Shown: positions 27,353 to 37,608, counted from the first letter of the stretch. The stretch is DNA of 64,000 nt from Gammaproteobacteria bacterium (GCA_002690865.1 NZGG01000031.1:1-64000); one strand, 5' to 3'. Made by a program: numbers and translations. Notes: generated by a model not told the origin, from the sequence alone.

Positions 27353-27911
27353 GTATTGTGCAGGTATTGACGAGGTAGGCCGAGGACCTCTTGCAGGTCC
27401 AGTTTATGCGGCGGCGGTGGTGCTTGATCCACTCATTGATATTGTAGGATTGAAAGATTCGAAAGTATTGACTGTCAAGAAAAGAGAGGAACTAAATACT
27501 ATCATTTGTGCTGAAGCTGTTGATTATGCAATTGGCCGCGCAGATGTTGAAGAAATTGATAGTATTAATATTCTTCAAGCGAGTTTGTCAGCAATGCAGA
27601 GGGCGGCAAGTAATCTGTGCGTGCCTCTAGATTTCGCCTTGGTAGACGGAAATACTGCACCACGCTTAAGCTGTCCCTCAGATTATTTAGTGAAGGGCGA
27701 TAGTAAGTTTGATGCTATCAAAGCCGCTTCCATTATTGCGAAAGTCGCGCGTGATAAAGAGATGCTTGAGCTCGACTCTATATATCCTGGATATGGGTTT
27801 GCCAAACACAAGGGCTATCCAACTCCTGCGCATCTTGAGGCCCTGAAGACATTGGGCCCTTCCCCCATACATAGGATGTCTTTCTCCCCATGCAAACAAA
27901 TGCTCGATTAA
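27327..27911 (+). CDS. rnhB: Ribonuclease HII
   Basis: RNase HII removes ribonucleotides misincorporated in DNA and RNA from RNA/DNA hybrids. The catalytic D-E pair is in G-I-D-E-V-G-R-G-P-L-A-G, with L-V-D-G-N and K-G-D-S-K-F-D-A-I supplying the other acidic residues. The length of 194 aa is normal. The start could be GTG at 27327 or ATG at 27339, both inside lpxB. dnaE, the usual next gene, does not follow; instead the gene converges on an MBL hydrolase and their stop codons overlap. Confidence 0.94.
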   Translation: MARPMYRPEYCAGIDEVGRGPLAGPVYAAAVVLDPLIDIVGLKDSKVLTVKKREELNTIICAEAVDYAIGRADVEEIDSINILQASLSAMQRAASNLCVPLDFALVDGNTAPRLSCPSDYLVKGDSKFDAIKAASIIAKVARDKEMLELDSIYPGYGFAKHKGYPTPAHLEALKTLGPSPIHRMSFSPCKQMLD

Positions 27912-28591
27912 TTGTTTAGCATCATGCGCCAGCTTTCAAGACTTGAGATACGCATATATGGATTATGCTGGATAGTTTCTTCGATTGTTGCATGAGGTAT
28001 ATGGCCGTAATTATGTCCGGGGAGCAATATTGTATCTTGTGGCAGTGAGGCAAGTTTCTGAAGGCTGTTGTACATGTCATCGACATTGGATCCAGGGAGA
28101 TCCACACGACCGCATCCATTAATAAAAAGGGTATCGCCAGATACTAGCGTCTTTTTTATTTTAAAACATTGAGAACCTGGTGTATGGCCTGGAGTATGAA
28201 GAAACTGGACTTCAACATCTCCAATTTTTAAAGTATCGCCTGACTCCACTTTTACGATATCGCTGTCTGATATACCCGTAACTTTTTTAAGACCATCTGC
28301 TTCCAATTTATTGGAGTATACCTTGGTTAAACATTTCTCCATTAAATCAGCTACGCCAGGGACATTGTTTTTTCCAAAAGCTCCTCCGCAGTGGTCGGGG
28401 TGGTAGTGCGTAACGAGCGCCGCTTTGAGTATGTAGTTTTTTTCGTTAATAATATTTACCAGACCATCTATATCCCATGCTGGATCTACAATTACAATTT
28501 CTCTAGTACGTTTACAGCCCAGTAAGTAAGTAAAATTATCCATAGGCCCGATTTGAATTTGTTCGAGAATTAATTGATCTTGATCTGACAT
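27908..28591 (-). CDS. MBL-fold metallohydrolase, glyoxalase II-like
   Basis: This 227-aa protein has the metallo-beta-lactamase fold with the zinc motif T-H-Y-H-P-D-H near residue 61, a second histidine in H-T-P-G-H-T-P-G-S, then S-G-D-T-L-F and a final L-P-G-H-N-Y-G-H. It resembles hydroxyacylglutathione hydrolases and small thioester or persulfide hydrolases but lacks the long C-terminal substrate domain of true GloB. The exact substrate is not determinable. It is the last of four minus-strand genes beginning with the aminopeptidase at 33559. Its TAA and the TAA of rnhB are both within a TTAA at 27908-27911. Confidence 0.8.
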   Translation of the reverse strand: MSDQDQLILEQIQIGPMDNFTYLLGCKRTREIVIVDPAWDIDGLVNIINEKNYILKAALVTHYHPDHCGGAFGKNNVPGVADLMEKCLTKVYSNKLEADGLKKVTGISDSDIVKVESGDTLKIGDVEVQFLHTPGHTPGSQCFKIKKTLVSGDTLFINGCGRVDLPGSNVDDMYNSLQKLASLPQDTILLPGHNYGHIPHATIEETIQHNPYMRISSLESWRMMLNN

Positions 28592-28615
28592 AAAAATCCC
28601 TAGCTGTTAAAAAAC

Positions 28616-30001
28616 TCAGAAGTTTACATTTCCTGGGGTTCGAGGGAACGGCACGACATCTCGCACATTTTCCATCCCTGTCACATAATTCAGCAATCGC
28701 TCAAATCCAAGGCCAAAGCCAGAATGAGGTACTGAACCATACTTTCGTAAATCCCGATACCACCATAGATCTCTTTTTAAACCAGGATCAATACGGTTAT
28801 CAAGGACATCTAATCTTTCCTCTCGTTGACTACCCCCTATAATCTCGCCGATACCAGGAACCAATATGTCCATTGCTGCAACGGTTTTTTGGTCATCATT
28901 AAGTCTCATATAAAAGGCTTTTATTTCGGCGGGGTAATTCATGACGACGACTGGCCTAGTGAAGTATTTTTCAGCTAAGTACCTTTCATGCTCTGTTTGC
29001 AGGTCAATACCCCACTTCGCTGGAAATTCAAAAGATTGTCCTGAATTCTGTAAAATTCTCACTGCTTCGGTGTAATCTATTCTTTCGAATTTATTATCGA
29101 TGACACGACGAAGTCTATTGATAGCCTCTTTTTCTATACGTTTAGCAAAGAAGGCCATATCATCTTCTCTCTCGTCTAATATCCGTTGTAAAACATTTGT
29201 GAGAAGATCTTCGGCGAGGTCAGCGTTGTCGTTTAGGTCTGCAAAAGCAGTCTCTGGTTCTACCATCCAGAATTCGGCTAGATGCCGGCTTGTATTTGAG
29301 TTTTCGGCTCTAAAAGTGGGACCAAAAGTATAAACTTTTGACATTGCTAGACAGTAGCTTTCCACTTCCAGTTGTCCTGATACGGTCAAGAAGGATTCTT
29401 GGCCAAAGAAGTCTTCGTCGAAGTTTATGATTCCATTTGTCGCATCGAGATTTGCAAGGTCTAACGTACTTACAGTAAAAAGTTCTCCTGCCCCCTCACA
29501 ATCATTGGAGGTGATTATTGGTGTATTGATCCACTGGTACCCATTATCATAAAAATAATTATGAATTGCGTTCGCGATAGTAGTTCGAATTCTTGTAATT
29601 GCACTAAAAGTATTAGTTCTGGGTCGCAGATGCGCTTGAGTCCTTAGGTATTCAAAAGTATGCCTTTTCTTGGCGATGGGGTAGTTTTTTGGATCGTCAA
29701 CCCACCCAACGACAACTACACTTTCAGCTTGAATTTCAAGTGATTGTCCGCTGCCTTCAGACGCTGATAGCTTTCCACTAATAGTAAGTGAGCAGCCAGT
29801 AGTTATATTTGATATTTCTGACTCGTAGTTCTCAAGTGTGTTGGGTGCGACTATCTGCAGTGTCTCGAAACAACTACCATCATGTAATGCAATAAAACAG
29901 ATTCCCGCTTTCGATTCTCGTTTGCTGCGAACCCAACCGCGAACACTAACTTCAGAACCAATAGGGACTGTTCCACTCAACAGTTTCGTAACTGATATCA
30001 T
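28616..30001 (-). CDS. asnS: Asparaginyl-tRNA synthetase
   Basis: AsnRS charges tRNA-Asn, so this organism does not rely solely on the Asp-tRNA amidation route. An OB-fold anticodon domain at about 15-110 (V-R-G-W-V-R-S-K-R) precedes the class II catalytic domain. Motif 2 is seen as [17 protein letters not shown] and motif 3 as G-L-G-F-E-R-L-L, ending F-P-R-T-P-G. The length of 461 aa is typical. The ATG at 30001 has GAGGG upstream. It follows the acyl-CoA synthetase with an 18-bp gap. Confidence 0.96.
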   Translation of the reverse strand: MISVTKLLSGTVPIGSEVSVRGWVRSKRESKAGICFIALHDGSCFETLQIVAPNTLENYESEISNITTGCSLTISGKLSASEGSGQSLEIQAESVVVVGWVDDPKNYPIAKKRHTFEYLRTQAHLRPRTNTFSAITRIRTTIANAIHNYFYDNGYQWINTPIITSNDCEGAGELFTVSTLDLANLDATNGIINFDEDFFGQESFLTVSGQLEVESYCLAMSKVYTFGPTFRAENSNTSRHLAEFWMVEPETAFADLNDNADLAEDLLTNVLQRILDEREDDMAFFAKRIEKEAINRLRRVIDNKFERIDYTEAVRILQNSGQSFEFPAKWGIDLQTEHERYLAEKYFTRPVVVMNYPAEIKAFYMRLNDDQKTVAAMDILVPGIGEIIGGSQREERLDVLDNRIDPGLKRDLWWYRDLRKYGSVPHSGFGLGFERLLNYVTGMENVRDVVPFPRTPGNVNF

Positions 30002-30019
30002 GGTGAGATACCCTCTATT

Positions 30020-31717
30020 TTAGGAGAGCCCGAGAGCGGCGTGGGCCTGATCTCGTAAGACTCGTTTAGCAATTTTTCCTGATGCAACTCGAGGCAGTGG
30101 ATCGGAACTAAAATAAATGTGTTTAGGAATTTTGAACTTTGCTAAGAGGCCAGCTAAAAATTCGCGTAGTTGATCCTCTGAGATTGTATTCGCACAATAA
30201 ATTGTAGCGCCAATTTCTTCACCTAACCGCTTATCTGGAATTCCATAAACACTTGCTTCAACGATATCGTCATGCTCGAGCAATGCCGCTTCTACTTCTC
30301 CGCAGCCGATATTTTCTCCGCCACGGATTACCAGATCCTTAATCCTATCAACAATATACAGGAAATTCTCATCATCTAAATAGGCGACATCACCGGTTCG
30401 AAACCAACGACCAATAAAAGTTTCTGCGTTAGCATCGGGTCTATTCCAGTATTCACGAAACATAGATGTTCCACGAATGATCAGTTCACCACGTTCTCCT
30501 TGAGGTAGATGATTACCATCTTCATCAATAATGGCGACTTCAAGAATAGCAGAGGTGCTTCCAGAACTGCTTGGCCTCTCTAAATAGTCTTCTCCCCCGA
30601 TACCAGTACCAATGGCATTCGTTTCTGTCATGCCCCAACCGGTCGCAGGCAGGGCATTCACAAAGATTTCTGCGATACTTGAGACTTGCTCTGGTGCACG
30701 AGGGGCACCCCCTCCGCCAACTATTATCAGGGAGCTTAAATCCCTTTTTGCCTCCCGAGCTACATCGACAAGATCGCCAGTCATGGCAGCCGGGGCTGTA
30801 AAGCTAGTGATGCGTTCTTTCTCAATAAGTTCTGTACCAAGCCTAACATCCCATTTATACATTGCTACGATACGTCGCTGATGACGGTAAGAACTTAATA
30901 ATACTGAATGTGAACCGGCGACGTGGAAAAGCGGAATACCAAGAAGTATAGCAGGCGGATATACGAATTCTAATTCTGGTGGATTTCCATCGAACATAAT
31001 ATATCGCTTCGCGGCAAAATCTAATTCCCAAGAAAGCAGCGCGTTTATCACGTTGCGGTGACTAGACACCACACCTTTTGGATGTCCAGTAGAACCAGAA
31101 GTATAAAGAATGGTCGCATCATCATCAGCATCATGCAGAACCGTTGGCATTGTGGCATCAAAACCTTTAGCTGCCTCATACAATTCGAGGATGTTTTTTG
31201 GAAGAGGTTCTTGGGGCCGAATTGCTAGGACTTTCAAATCGATTCTTTGATAGATGGAGATCACTCTATTAATACGCTCTTGATCGGCTAGCAAAACTTT
31301 TACACCTGCGTGTGTTAGCCCATATTCCATTTCTTCTGTTTGCCATAGGGCGTTCATACATACCGCTATTGCCCCAATAGAAGTAATAGCTTGAAACGCC
31401 ACTACCCACTCTGGATAGTTGCGCATTGAAATAGCGACACGATCTCCTTTTCCAATACCATACGTATTGACAAGTAGTTGGGCGACTTTGCATGAGCGGA
31501 TATATATTTGTTCAAATGTGTAACGTTCGTCCTTATAAATATAGAACTCTGCGTCAGAACGATTGTCTTCAAAGAGCTGTCCTAACGTATCTGGGGCATT
31601 TTTGAAAACTAAGCAGGAATCCCCAAATACCTTCATCTTGATGAGTTCAAAAGGCGTTCCTGGGCTGGTGAGATCCTTTATAGCCTGATTTCTTTTTATT
31701 TTTTTGACTGCGCTCAT
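30020..31717 (-). CDS. AMP-dependent acyl-CoA synthetase
   Basis: This ANL-superfamily ligase activates a carboxylic acid as acyl-AMP and transfers it to CoA. Motifs include the P-loop I-L-Y-T-S-G-S-T-G-H-P-K-G, the A5 region G-W-G-M-T-E-T-N, the A7 aspartate in F-R-T-G-D-V, the hinge G-G-E-N-I-G and the catalytic lysine in A-S-G-K-I-A-K-R. Length and order fit medium/long-chain fatty-acyl or aryl-CoA ligases; the substrate cannot be read. I chose the ATG at 31717 (565 aa). The frame can start at TTG 31780, but that adds a Tyr-rich segment created by a short DNA repeat. Confidence 0.88.
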   Translation of the reverse strand: MSAVKKIKRNQAIKDLTSPGTPFELIKMKVFGDSCLVFKNAPDTLGQLFEDNRSDAEFYIYKDERYTFEQIYIRSCKVAQLLVNTYGIGKGDRVAISMRNYPEWVVAFQAITSIGAIAVCMNALWQTEEMEYGLTHAGVKVLLADQERINRVISIYQRIDLKVLAIRPQEPLPKNILELYEAAKGFDATMPTVLHDADDDATILYTSGSTGHPKGVVSSHRNVINALLSWELDFAAKRYIMFDGNPPELEFVYPPAILLGIPLFHVAGSHSVLLSSYRHQRRIVAMYKWDVRLGTELIEKERITSFTAPAAMTGDLVDVAREAKRDLSSLIIVGGGGAPRAPEQVSSIAEIFVNALPATGWGMTETNAIGTGIGGEDYLERPSSSGSTSAILEVAIIDEDGNHLPQGERGELIIRGTSMFREYWNRPDANAETFIGRWFRTGDVAYLDDENFLYIVDRIKDLVIRGGENIGCGEVEAALLEHDDIVEASVYGIPDKRLGEEIGATIYCANTISEDQLREFLAGLLAKFKIPKHIYFSSDPLPRVASGKIAKRVLRDQAHAALGLS

Positions 31718-31727
31718 ATAATTTTCA

Positions 31728-31757
31728 GTAAAAGTCCGTAAAAGTCCGTAAAAGTAC
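31728..31757. repeat. Three direct 10-bp repeats upstream of the acyl-CoA synthetase
   Basis: The unit gtaaaagtcc occurs twice and is followed by a third copy ending in ac instead of cc. A tagtagtagt triplet run follows at 31761-31770. The repeats fall between the aminopeptidase stop and the likely acyl-CoA synthetase start. The 10-bp period is about one helical turn, so it could be a binding site or simple replication slippage. Confidence 0.8.
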
Positions 31758-31783
31758 TTGTAGTAGTAGTGTAATTGCAACCG

Positions 31784-33559
31784 CTATCTTTTACTTTTAA
31801 TACGCTGAGTGGCTTCCATTAGCCAGTTATTGTCTTCTGTGTTTAAACAAGAGCTTAGTTTATATTGAACTTTTTCGTGATACTGGTTCAACCAGGCGAT
31901 TTCCGTTTCTGTCATTAGTCCTATTTCAATCAAAGACAGATCAAAGGGTGCGAAGGTAATGGTTTCAAACGCCAACATACCGTTTTCTAACTCACAAACT
32001 GCCATAAGGTTTTCGCACCGTATCCCGAAATCATCTTCTTGATAAAAACCAGGTTCATTGGATAACACCATCCCTGGAAGGAGGGCTTGTGAAGGGATGC
32101 CCTTTGAGATCCTCTGGGGACCCTCGTGAACTGAAAGGAAGCAACCCACCCCATGGCCAGTCCCATGGTCATAGTCTGCCCCAACTTGCCATAGAAACTG
32201 TCGCGCTAGGACATCTAATTGTGCTCCACACGTTCCTTTTGGGAATATGGCCTGACTTAGAGCAATGTGACCTTTAAGGACTAAGGTGAACATACGTTTT
32301 TGTTCATTGGAGGGTTCGCCGATTGCGACTGTCCGAGTAATATCGGTTGTGCCATCGGAAAACTGTCCACCACTATCTACCAGATAGAGTGATCCTAAGC
32401 TTAGTTCTGCGGGTGTGCCATTGAGATGGTTATAATGACAAATAGCGCTATTGGGTCCTGCCGCGGATATAGTATCGAAGGACAAATCATGGAAGTGATC
32501 AAGATCATTTCGAAAACTGAAAAGTTTTTCGGCGAGGATGCCTTCATCATGCAATTTCCCTTCTGCAACTTCTCTTTCGAGCCATGCGAGAAAACGAATG
32601 ACAGCAGATCCATCGCGAACGTGACAGTTGCGCATTCCTTGCAATTCAATCGGGTTTTTTTGTGCTTTTGTAAGGGCTACGGGATCTTCATCCTCGATAA
32701 TAGTAGCGCTTGCCTCCATACATCTTAGAAAGGTGAACGCATTTGTATTACCAGGGTCCCCCAGTACTTTAAGTTTTGAGAAAGAGGATAGTGTAGCCTC
32801 TATTTGATCTTCTTTTTTTATCGTCACATTGGTTCCAACATGCTCAAAAAAATTATCTGGGATCTTGCTTGGGTCAGTGAAAAGAATCATCTTCCCATCG
32901 GTTGTCAGAGTTGCAGTAGATAAAAGGACGGGTAGTCGAGGAATATCTTTCCCACGTATGTTGAGTAGCCAAGCTATAGAGTCTAGTTGTGTAATAAGGG
33001 CTACTTCTGCCCCTTTTTTGCTGATTTCTTTACCAATTAGTTCACGTTTCTTTTGGCTATGTACGCCTGTATATTGCTCGCTGAGTAGTGTTATTATTGC
33101 CTTTTTAGTGGTGGGACGATTAGTCCAGTTTTTATCAATTGGATTGCTGGGTATTTCTATCAGAGATAAACCAGCAGCCTCGCACCTGTTGGAGATTGTT
33201 CGATACCAATTAAAAGAATGTAAGCGACTATCCACACCGACACTTCCCTCTTGAAGATTTTCTAGCAGCCAATCGATGGGTAGTTTTTCTGAAAGATGGC
33301 AGTGCTCGTAAAAATCACAAGATGTCTGCTGCTTGGCCTGAATGGTATAGCGTCCATCTACAAATAAGGCAGCTTTCTTTTTAAGGATTATTACTAGGCC
33401 TGCTGACCCGCTAAAGCCACTAATCCACCGCAAACGCTGATTTTGCTCGGGGACATACTCACCAAGGTATTCATCTGTAGTTGGTACAAATATAGCTTGA
33501 ATACCACTATCTGCCATTTGCTGACGAACTAATATAAGTCGTTCTTCAATATTGTGCAT
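31784..33559 (-). CDS. Xaa-Pro aminopeptidase (M24B, long form)
   Basis: This cytoplasmic metallopeptidase removes N-terminal residues next to proline. Two creatinase-like N-terminal domains (about 1-300) precede the pita-bread catalytic domain. The metal ligands are visible in D-S-G-G-Q-F-x-x-G-T-T-D-I-T-R-T, H-G-T-G-H-G-V-G and the late N-E-P-G-F-Y and C-E-N-L segments. At 591 aa with a C-terminal extension it matches the aminopeptidase P1 long form rather than the 441-aa PepP of E. coli. It is the first gene of the minus-strand series aminopeptidase, acyl-CoA synthetase, asnS, MBL hydrolase. Confidence 0.92.
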   Translation of the reverse strand: MHNIEERLILVRQQMADSGIQAIFVPTTDEYLGEYVPEQNQRLRWISGFSGSAGLVIILKKKAALFVDGRYTIQAKQQTSCDFYEHCHLSEKLPIDWLLENLQEGSVGVDSRLHSFNWYRTISNRCEAAGLSLIEIPSNPIDKNWTNRPTTKKAIITLLSEQYTGVHSQKKRELIGKEISKKGAEVALITQLDSIAWLLNIRGKDIPRLPVLLSTATLTTDGKMILFTDPSKIPDNFFEHVGTNVTIKKEDQIEATLSSFSKLKVLGDPGNTNAFTFLRCMEASATIIEDEDPVALTKAQKNPIELQGMRNCHVRDGSAVIRFLAWLEREVAEGKLHDEGILAEKLFSFRNDLDHFHDLSFDTISAAGPNSAICHYNHLNGTPAELSLGSLYLVDSGGQFSDGTTDITRTVAIGEPSNEQKRMFTLVLKGHIALSQAIFPKGTCGAQLDVLARQFLWQVGADYDHGTGHGVGCFLSVHEGPQRISKGIPSQALLPGMVLSNEPGFYQEDDFGIRCENLMAVCELENGMLAFETITFAPFDLSLIEIGLMTETEIAWLNQYHEKVQYKLSSCLNTEDNNWLMEATQRIKSKR

Positions 33560-33715
33560 ATCGCCTACTTTATTATTTCTATTACAATTGAAAAGAGAGG
33601 CTCTTTAAAAAATAAATATACTCAATTCAGCTGTCGCTGGAACCATTCTCATTGTACTTTAAAGCCCGCACAAAAACTTGCCATTTGAGTTATCCTTTAG
33701 GTGAGGAGAGGATTA

Positions 33716-34858
33716 ATGGAAAAAAATTTAGCGATAACTGCGATGTGACGCCTGAGTCCGTAGGTATGTCGAGTAAAAAACTCGATAACCTCTATAAACT
33801 TGCCGAGAGATAGATACACGAAGGTAAGCTCCCGGGAGCAGTCTGTATGGTTATTCGGGATGGTAAGCTTGTTTATGAATCTGTCCATGGCAATATGGAT
33901 GCTGAGGCAGAGAAAGTGATGAGAGACGATGCGATTTTTCACATTTACTCGATCACCAAACCAACAGCCAGTATAGCGCTTATGCAGCTCTATGAATCGG
34001 GTATGTTTCAACTAGATGATCCGGTTAGCCATTTTATCCCTGAATTTGAAGATCTTAAGGTTCTTGATGCTTCTGGTAGCAGGGAAACCTATTCATTGAG
34101 AGAGCCGAAGCGTGCAATGACGATTCGAGATCTGTTGATGCATACTTCGGGTTTGGTTGCGCCATCCTCAAAATGGAAGTTACCCGAAGGAACACGGGTT
34201 GGCTCTTTATATCAGGAGTCAAATCTCTATCGCGGGGCGATTTGTCATCGATGGTTAAAGTGTTACGAAGACTTCCTCTGCATTGCGATCCGGGTTCCGA
34301 ATGGAATTATGGAATTTCAACCGATATTGTAGGGTACCTTTGCGAGGTGCTGTCAGGAAAGTCTTTCGATGAGCATCTCCAAAAAAATATTTTCGATCCT
34401 TTGCGAATGTTCGATACAGGATTCTCGGTAATCCCAGTAATGCAGAAAGGCTCTGTGCCCGTTATCGGATTGGAGTAAATGGGGGCAAGCGCTATCAATT
34501 GGAAGATTCGCCTCAGCAAAGTCGTTTCTTGAAGCCGACAAACTATTTTTCGAGTGCGGGAGTTCTTGTAACAACTGCGAAAGATTATCTTCAATTCTAC
34601 AAGATGTTGTCCTCTGGGGGAGCGCTGAACGGCGAACGTATTATTGACAGTCGTACATTAGACTATATGACGTCAAACCATCTGCCCCAAAACCGAGATC
34701 ATGCAGCGATGGGGCATCCACAGTTCGCTGAAACTACAATTTTTGTCTCGCCAGAAGAAGATATGGCAGTGATGTTCTTAACACAGTTGATCCCTTCTGG
34801 AGGTCACCCAATCCGACGACAGATTCGAGCCGCAGCTTATGGTGCAATCACAGACTAA
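33716..34858 (+). pseudogene. Decayed serine beta-lactamase-family gene
   Basis: Pieces of a class C beta-lactamase-like hydrolase (PF00144 type) are spread over three frames. The ATG at 33716 has a strong GAGGAG site but leaves the homologous frame after an A7 run (33720-33726). An in-frame TAG at 33811 interrupts the segment before H-E-G-K-L-P-G-A-V. The frame then holds S-I-T-K (catalytic Ser/Lys) and H-T-S-G, shifts near 34235 into W-N-Y-G-I-S-T-D, and shifts again near 34445 into the C-terminal part. About 30 residues usually seen before the final V-S-P-E-E-D strand are also missing near 34735. Several independent lesions make sequencing error unlikely. Confidence 0.88.
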
Positions 34859-34919
34859 ACAATCCGTTAATTAAGTATTAAGTAGCGTTGATATAGAAAA
34901 AACAGGACTAGAGGAATTT

Positions 34920-36668
34920 TTACTTCAAAGAAACATTCAGCCTTCCGCGAACACTATTTACGAGATATAAATCATCATAAGTTTTGAGTGAATCTAAAGT
35001 AATGACGCGTTCCTTTAGTTTTCCTTCATCGAGGAGCCACTGTCTATAAGTTCCTCCTAGTAATCCACATCTAATGGGGGGCGTAAAGTGGACCCCATTT
35101 TTGACGACAACAATATTAGCTATACAGGACTCGGTGACTTCTCCTTCAGTATTGAATAGGATCACATCGTCAAATCCCGGGTTGGCCCTTAAATAATTAT
35201 CATATATCTGTCGGCGTGTTGTTTTGTGATAAAGGAAAACCTCCTTAGGGTCTACAGGGTTGGTTGCGAGAGTAAGCCTATAGACTTCTTTATCGATTAT
35301 TTTCTTGGCTTCAATGTTTATCAGTCCGCCTTTACTTAACTGTAATCTGACGAGGGTTGGCGATGTACCTAGAGTGGTAGCAAAGCTCTCTAATTCTTGC
35401 CGGATAGTCTTACCATTGAATTGGTATAAAAAGTACATTGCAGAATTTTCAAGACGTGCGAGATGGTAATCAAGTAAAGCAAAGCCATCAGATGGAGACC
35501 AGCGTATGGTCTCAAGCAAGTTAAAAGACTTGGTTGCCTCGCTGACAATTTTTGTTTTAGTTTGACATTCAGCATATTCCTCGTCTGCCTGAGAATCCCA
35601 TACAATGCCGCTCCCCGTGCCATAAGTAAGTGTTTCTTTATCTGAATTGATCATTAGTGTTCGTATGGCCACATTAAACTGAGCCTGCCTATTTGGTGCA
35701 AAATAGCCAATGGATCCTGTATATATATCTCTTGGGTCTGGTTCTAACTCATGTATCAGTTTCATCGTTTGAACCTTGGGTGCTCCTGTGATGGAAGCAC
35801 TAGGAAATAAGGCATTAAAAATTTCACAGAAGGATGACTCCGTGTTCGCAGTGACATTAGTCGTCATCTGAAAGAGCGTTTCATATGTTTCCAATGTAAA
35901 TAATTTATCTACATCTACACTTCCAGGGATAGCTATCCGGCCTAGATCATTACGAATCATATCGACAATCATTAAATTTTCTGCCCGATCTTTTGGGGAA
36001 GCTAAAAGTCTTTCTATTTGTTTGTTGTCTTCTGAAACCGTTCTTCCTCGAGCAGCGGTCCCTTTCATTGGTCGGCATGTAATATGTGATCCATCGAGTG
36101 AGAAGAATAGTTCCGGTGAAAGAGACGCTATGCTAAATAGTCCGGCATTAATAAATGCTGCATAGGGTGTCGAATGATTATTAGTAAATGAAGCGAAAGC
36201 AGCGTATGGATCGCCTGTATAGGCTGCTCGTTGACGAAAGCTGTAATTTGCCTGATAGACGTTACCCGATTCGATCTCTAGTTTAATACGTTGGACACTG
36301 TTTCGATAATTGTCTGCTGAAATAGAAGATGACCATTCACCGATACTAAGGTCCTTGTTAAGATGCGCTGGCAAGTCAGAGGAAATATCCATTTCTGTGT
36401 AAATTCCGAACCATATAAGCGGGAATTCATCTGATGCGTCATATGTTCTGAACGCCTTATCAAAAGCTCGCGCAGCTTCGTAGGCCATGAAGCCCACAGC
36501 ATATTGTCCATCAGCAACTAGTTTTTCTATTTGATCTAGTATCGGGATAATATCTTTGTAGGAACAAGTCGATAAAACCTTTTTTGGTTTACTAAAGCAA
36601 AGCCAGTTACTGCCCTGTCTAATGGTAGCGAAACCAAGCTCACCTGAATCATGTGTCTGCAAAATCAC
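34920..36668 (-). CDS. Aminodeoxychorismate synthase I / lyase fusion (PabB-PabC)
   Basis: The N-terminal ~370 residues are a chorismate-binding PabB domain with P-M-K-G-T-A-A-R-G, D-M-I-R-N-D-L-G-R and S-I-T-G-A-P-K, the features of aminodeoxychorismate synthase. The C-terminal ~200 residues are a class IV PLP fold like aminodeoxychorismate lyase, with H-K-T-T-R-R (PLP lysine), E-S-C-I-A-N-I and G-L-L-G-G-T-Y-R. Together they make 4-aminobenzoate for folate; a separate PabA glutaminase is still needed. The start is GTG at 36668 with a weak site. It is divergent from the EEP-family gene across 123 bp. Confidence 0.9.
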   Translation of the reverse strand: MILQTHDSGELGFATIRQGSNWLCFSKPKKVLSTCSYKDIIPILDQIEKLVADGQYAVGFMAYEAARAFDKAFRTYDASDEFPLIWFGIYTEMDISSDLPAHLNKDLSIGEWSSSISADNYRNSVQRIKLEIESGNVYQANYSFRQRAAYTGDPYAAFASFTNNHSTPYAAFINAGLFSIASLSPELFFSLDGSHITCRPMKGTAARGRTVSEDNKQIERLLASPKDRAENLMIVDMIRNDLGRIAIPGSVDVDKLFTLETYETLFQMTTNVTANTESSFCEIFNALFPSASITGAPKVQTMKLIHELEPDPRDIYTGSIGYFAPNRQAQFNVAIRTLMINSDKETLTYGTGSGIVWDSQADEEYAECQTKTKIVSEATKSFNLLETIRWSPSDGFALLDYHLARLENSAMYFLYQFNGKTIRQELESFATTLGTSPTLVRLQLSKGGLINIEAKKIIDKEVYRLTLATNPVDPKEVFLYHKTTRRQIYDNYLRANPGFDDVILFNTEGEVTESCIANIVVVKNGVHFTPPIRCGLLGGTYRQWLLDEGKLKERVITLDSLKTYDDLYLVNSVRGRLNVSLK

Positions 36669-36791
36669 AAATCCAAAACGATGTATTCTATATGAAAATA
36701 GATATTACGAAATCAAATCAGCGATCATAGGTATGTTAATCTATTGTGGCGTGGATATAGATTAACCAGCGGTAATTTGGAGTTTTAGCGA

Positions 36792-37601
36792 TTGAGAAGG
36801 AGATTGGGAAGATTAGTTTTAGCGCTGTTGCTTTGTTATCTAGTCGTAGATTTCAATACCCAAGTGCCCGGGAAAGCAATGTATGGTCAAAATATCAATC
36901 CACCGTCAGAATGGAAGTTGGCCGAAGGAAATAGTTTTGTTTTAGCCACCTACAATATTCGACGGAGTAAGGGTGATGATGGACAACGAGATATCAAGCG
37001 TTCGGTTAACGTACTAATGGATGCGGGAGCTGATATCGTTGGCTTGAACGAATTGTCTGGAAGTCTTTTTTATGGATTGACAGATCAGGCAGAGCAGATT
37101 GGACGATTACTCGACGCAGGTTGGCTTTTTGCACCTACTTACCAACAGTTTTTTCAAAATCACTTTGGTAATGGGATAATTAGTCGTTTCCCTGTCGATA
37201 GTTGGAAAGTTTATCCTTTGCTCACAAGTGATGAGCATGATGCTAGTTTCAGGAATATGGTGATTGTGAAAATTCCCTTTGCAAATGATGAGATCTACGT
37301 GCTAAACACTCATCTTGACCGCAGCAAAGTCCGCGTTGAGCAGTTGCGGCAGGTGCTAGGGCACTTTGAATCGCTTCCGTCACCCGCAGTATTAGTTGGA
37401 GATCTAAATACAAGGCTTGATGATAATATAATGACTGACTTTTTGAGTAATCCCGCCTATGTTGATGCCACGTATATGATTAATGAAGAACATGACGTGG
37501 AATGGATTATTGCAAAAGGGTTAACTATTTTATCCGGGGGGACTGAGCCTGTAGGAGTATCAGATCATCCAGCCTACTGGGTAGAATTCGCAATCAATTG
37601 A
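36792..37601 (+). CDS. Endonuclease/exonuclease/phosphatase-family hydrolase, exported
   Basis: The EEP fold is shown by T-Y-N-I-R-R-S-K-G, G-L-N-E-L, N-T-H-L-D, V-G-D-L-N-T-R and the final S-D-H-P-A-Y with the catalytic histidine. Members hydrolyse phosphodiesters or phosphomonoesters in nucleic acids, phosphoinositides or sphingolipids; which one is unclear. The N-terminus is R-R-R followed by a hydrophobic stretch (about 7-20), so it is exported or membrane-anchored. The TTG at 36792 has GGAG nine bases before it. It lies 7 bp upstream of the PhyH gene and is probably co-transcribed. Confidence 0.82.
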   Translation: MRRRLGRLVLALLLCYLVVDFNTQVPGKAMYGQNINPPSEWKLAEGNSFVLATYNIRRSKGDDGQRDIKRSVNVLMDAGADIVGLNELSGSLFYGLTDQAEQIGRLLDAGWLFAPTYQQFFQNHFGNGIISRFPVDSWKVYPLLTSDEHDASFRNMVIVKIPFANDEIYVLNTHLDRSKVRVEQLRQVLGHFESLPSPAVLVGDLNTRLDDNIMTDFLSNPAYVDATYMINEEHDVEWIIAKGLTILSGGTEPVGVSDHPAYWVEFAIN

Positions 37602-37608
37602 GGGTTAT

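Noticed and set aside
27908-28591. Calling the MBL hydrolase glyoxalase II (gloB)
   Set aside because: It lacks the C-terminal glutathione-thioester-binding domain, so only the fold-level name is supported.
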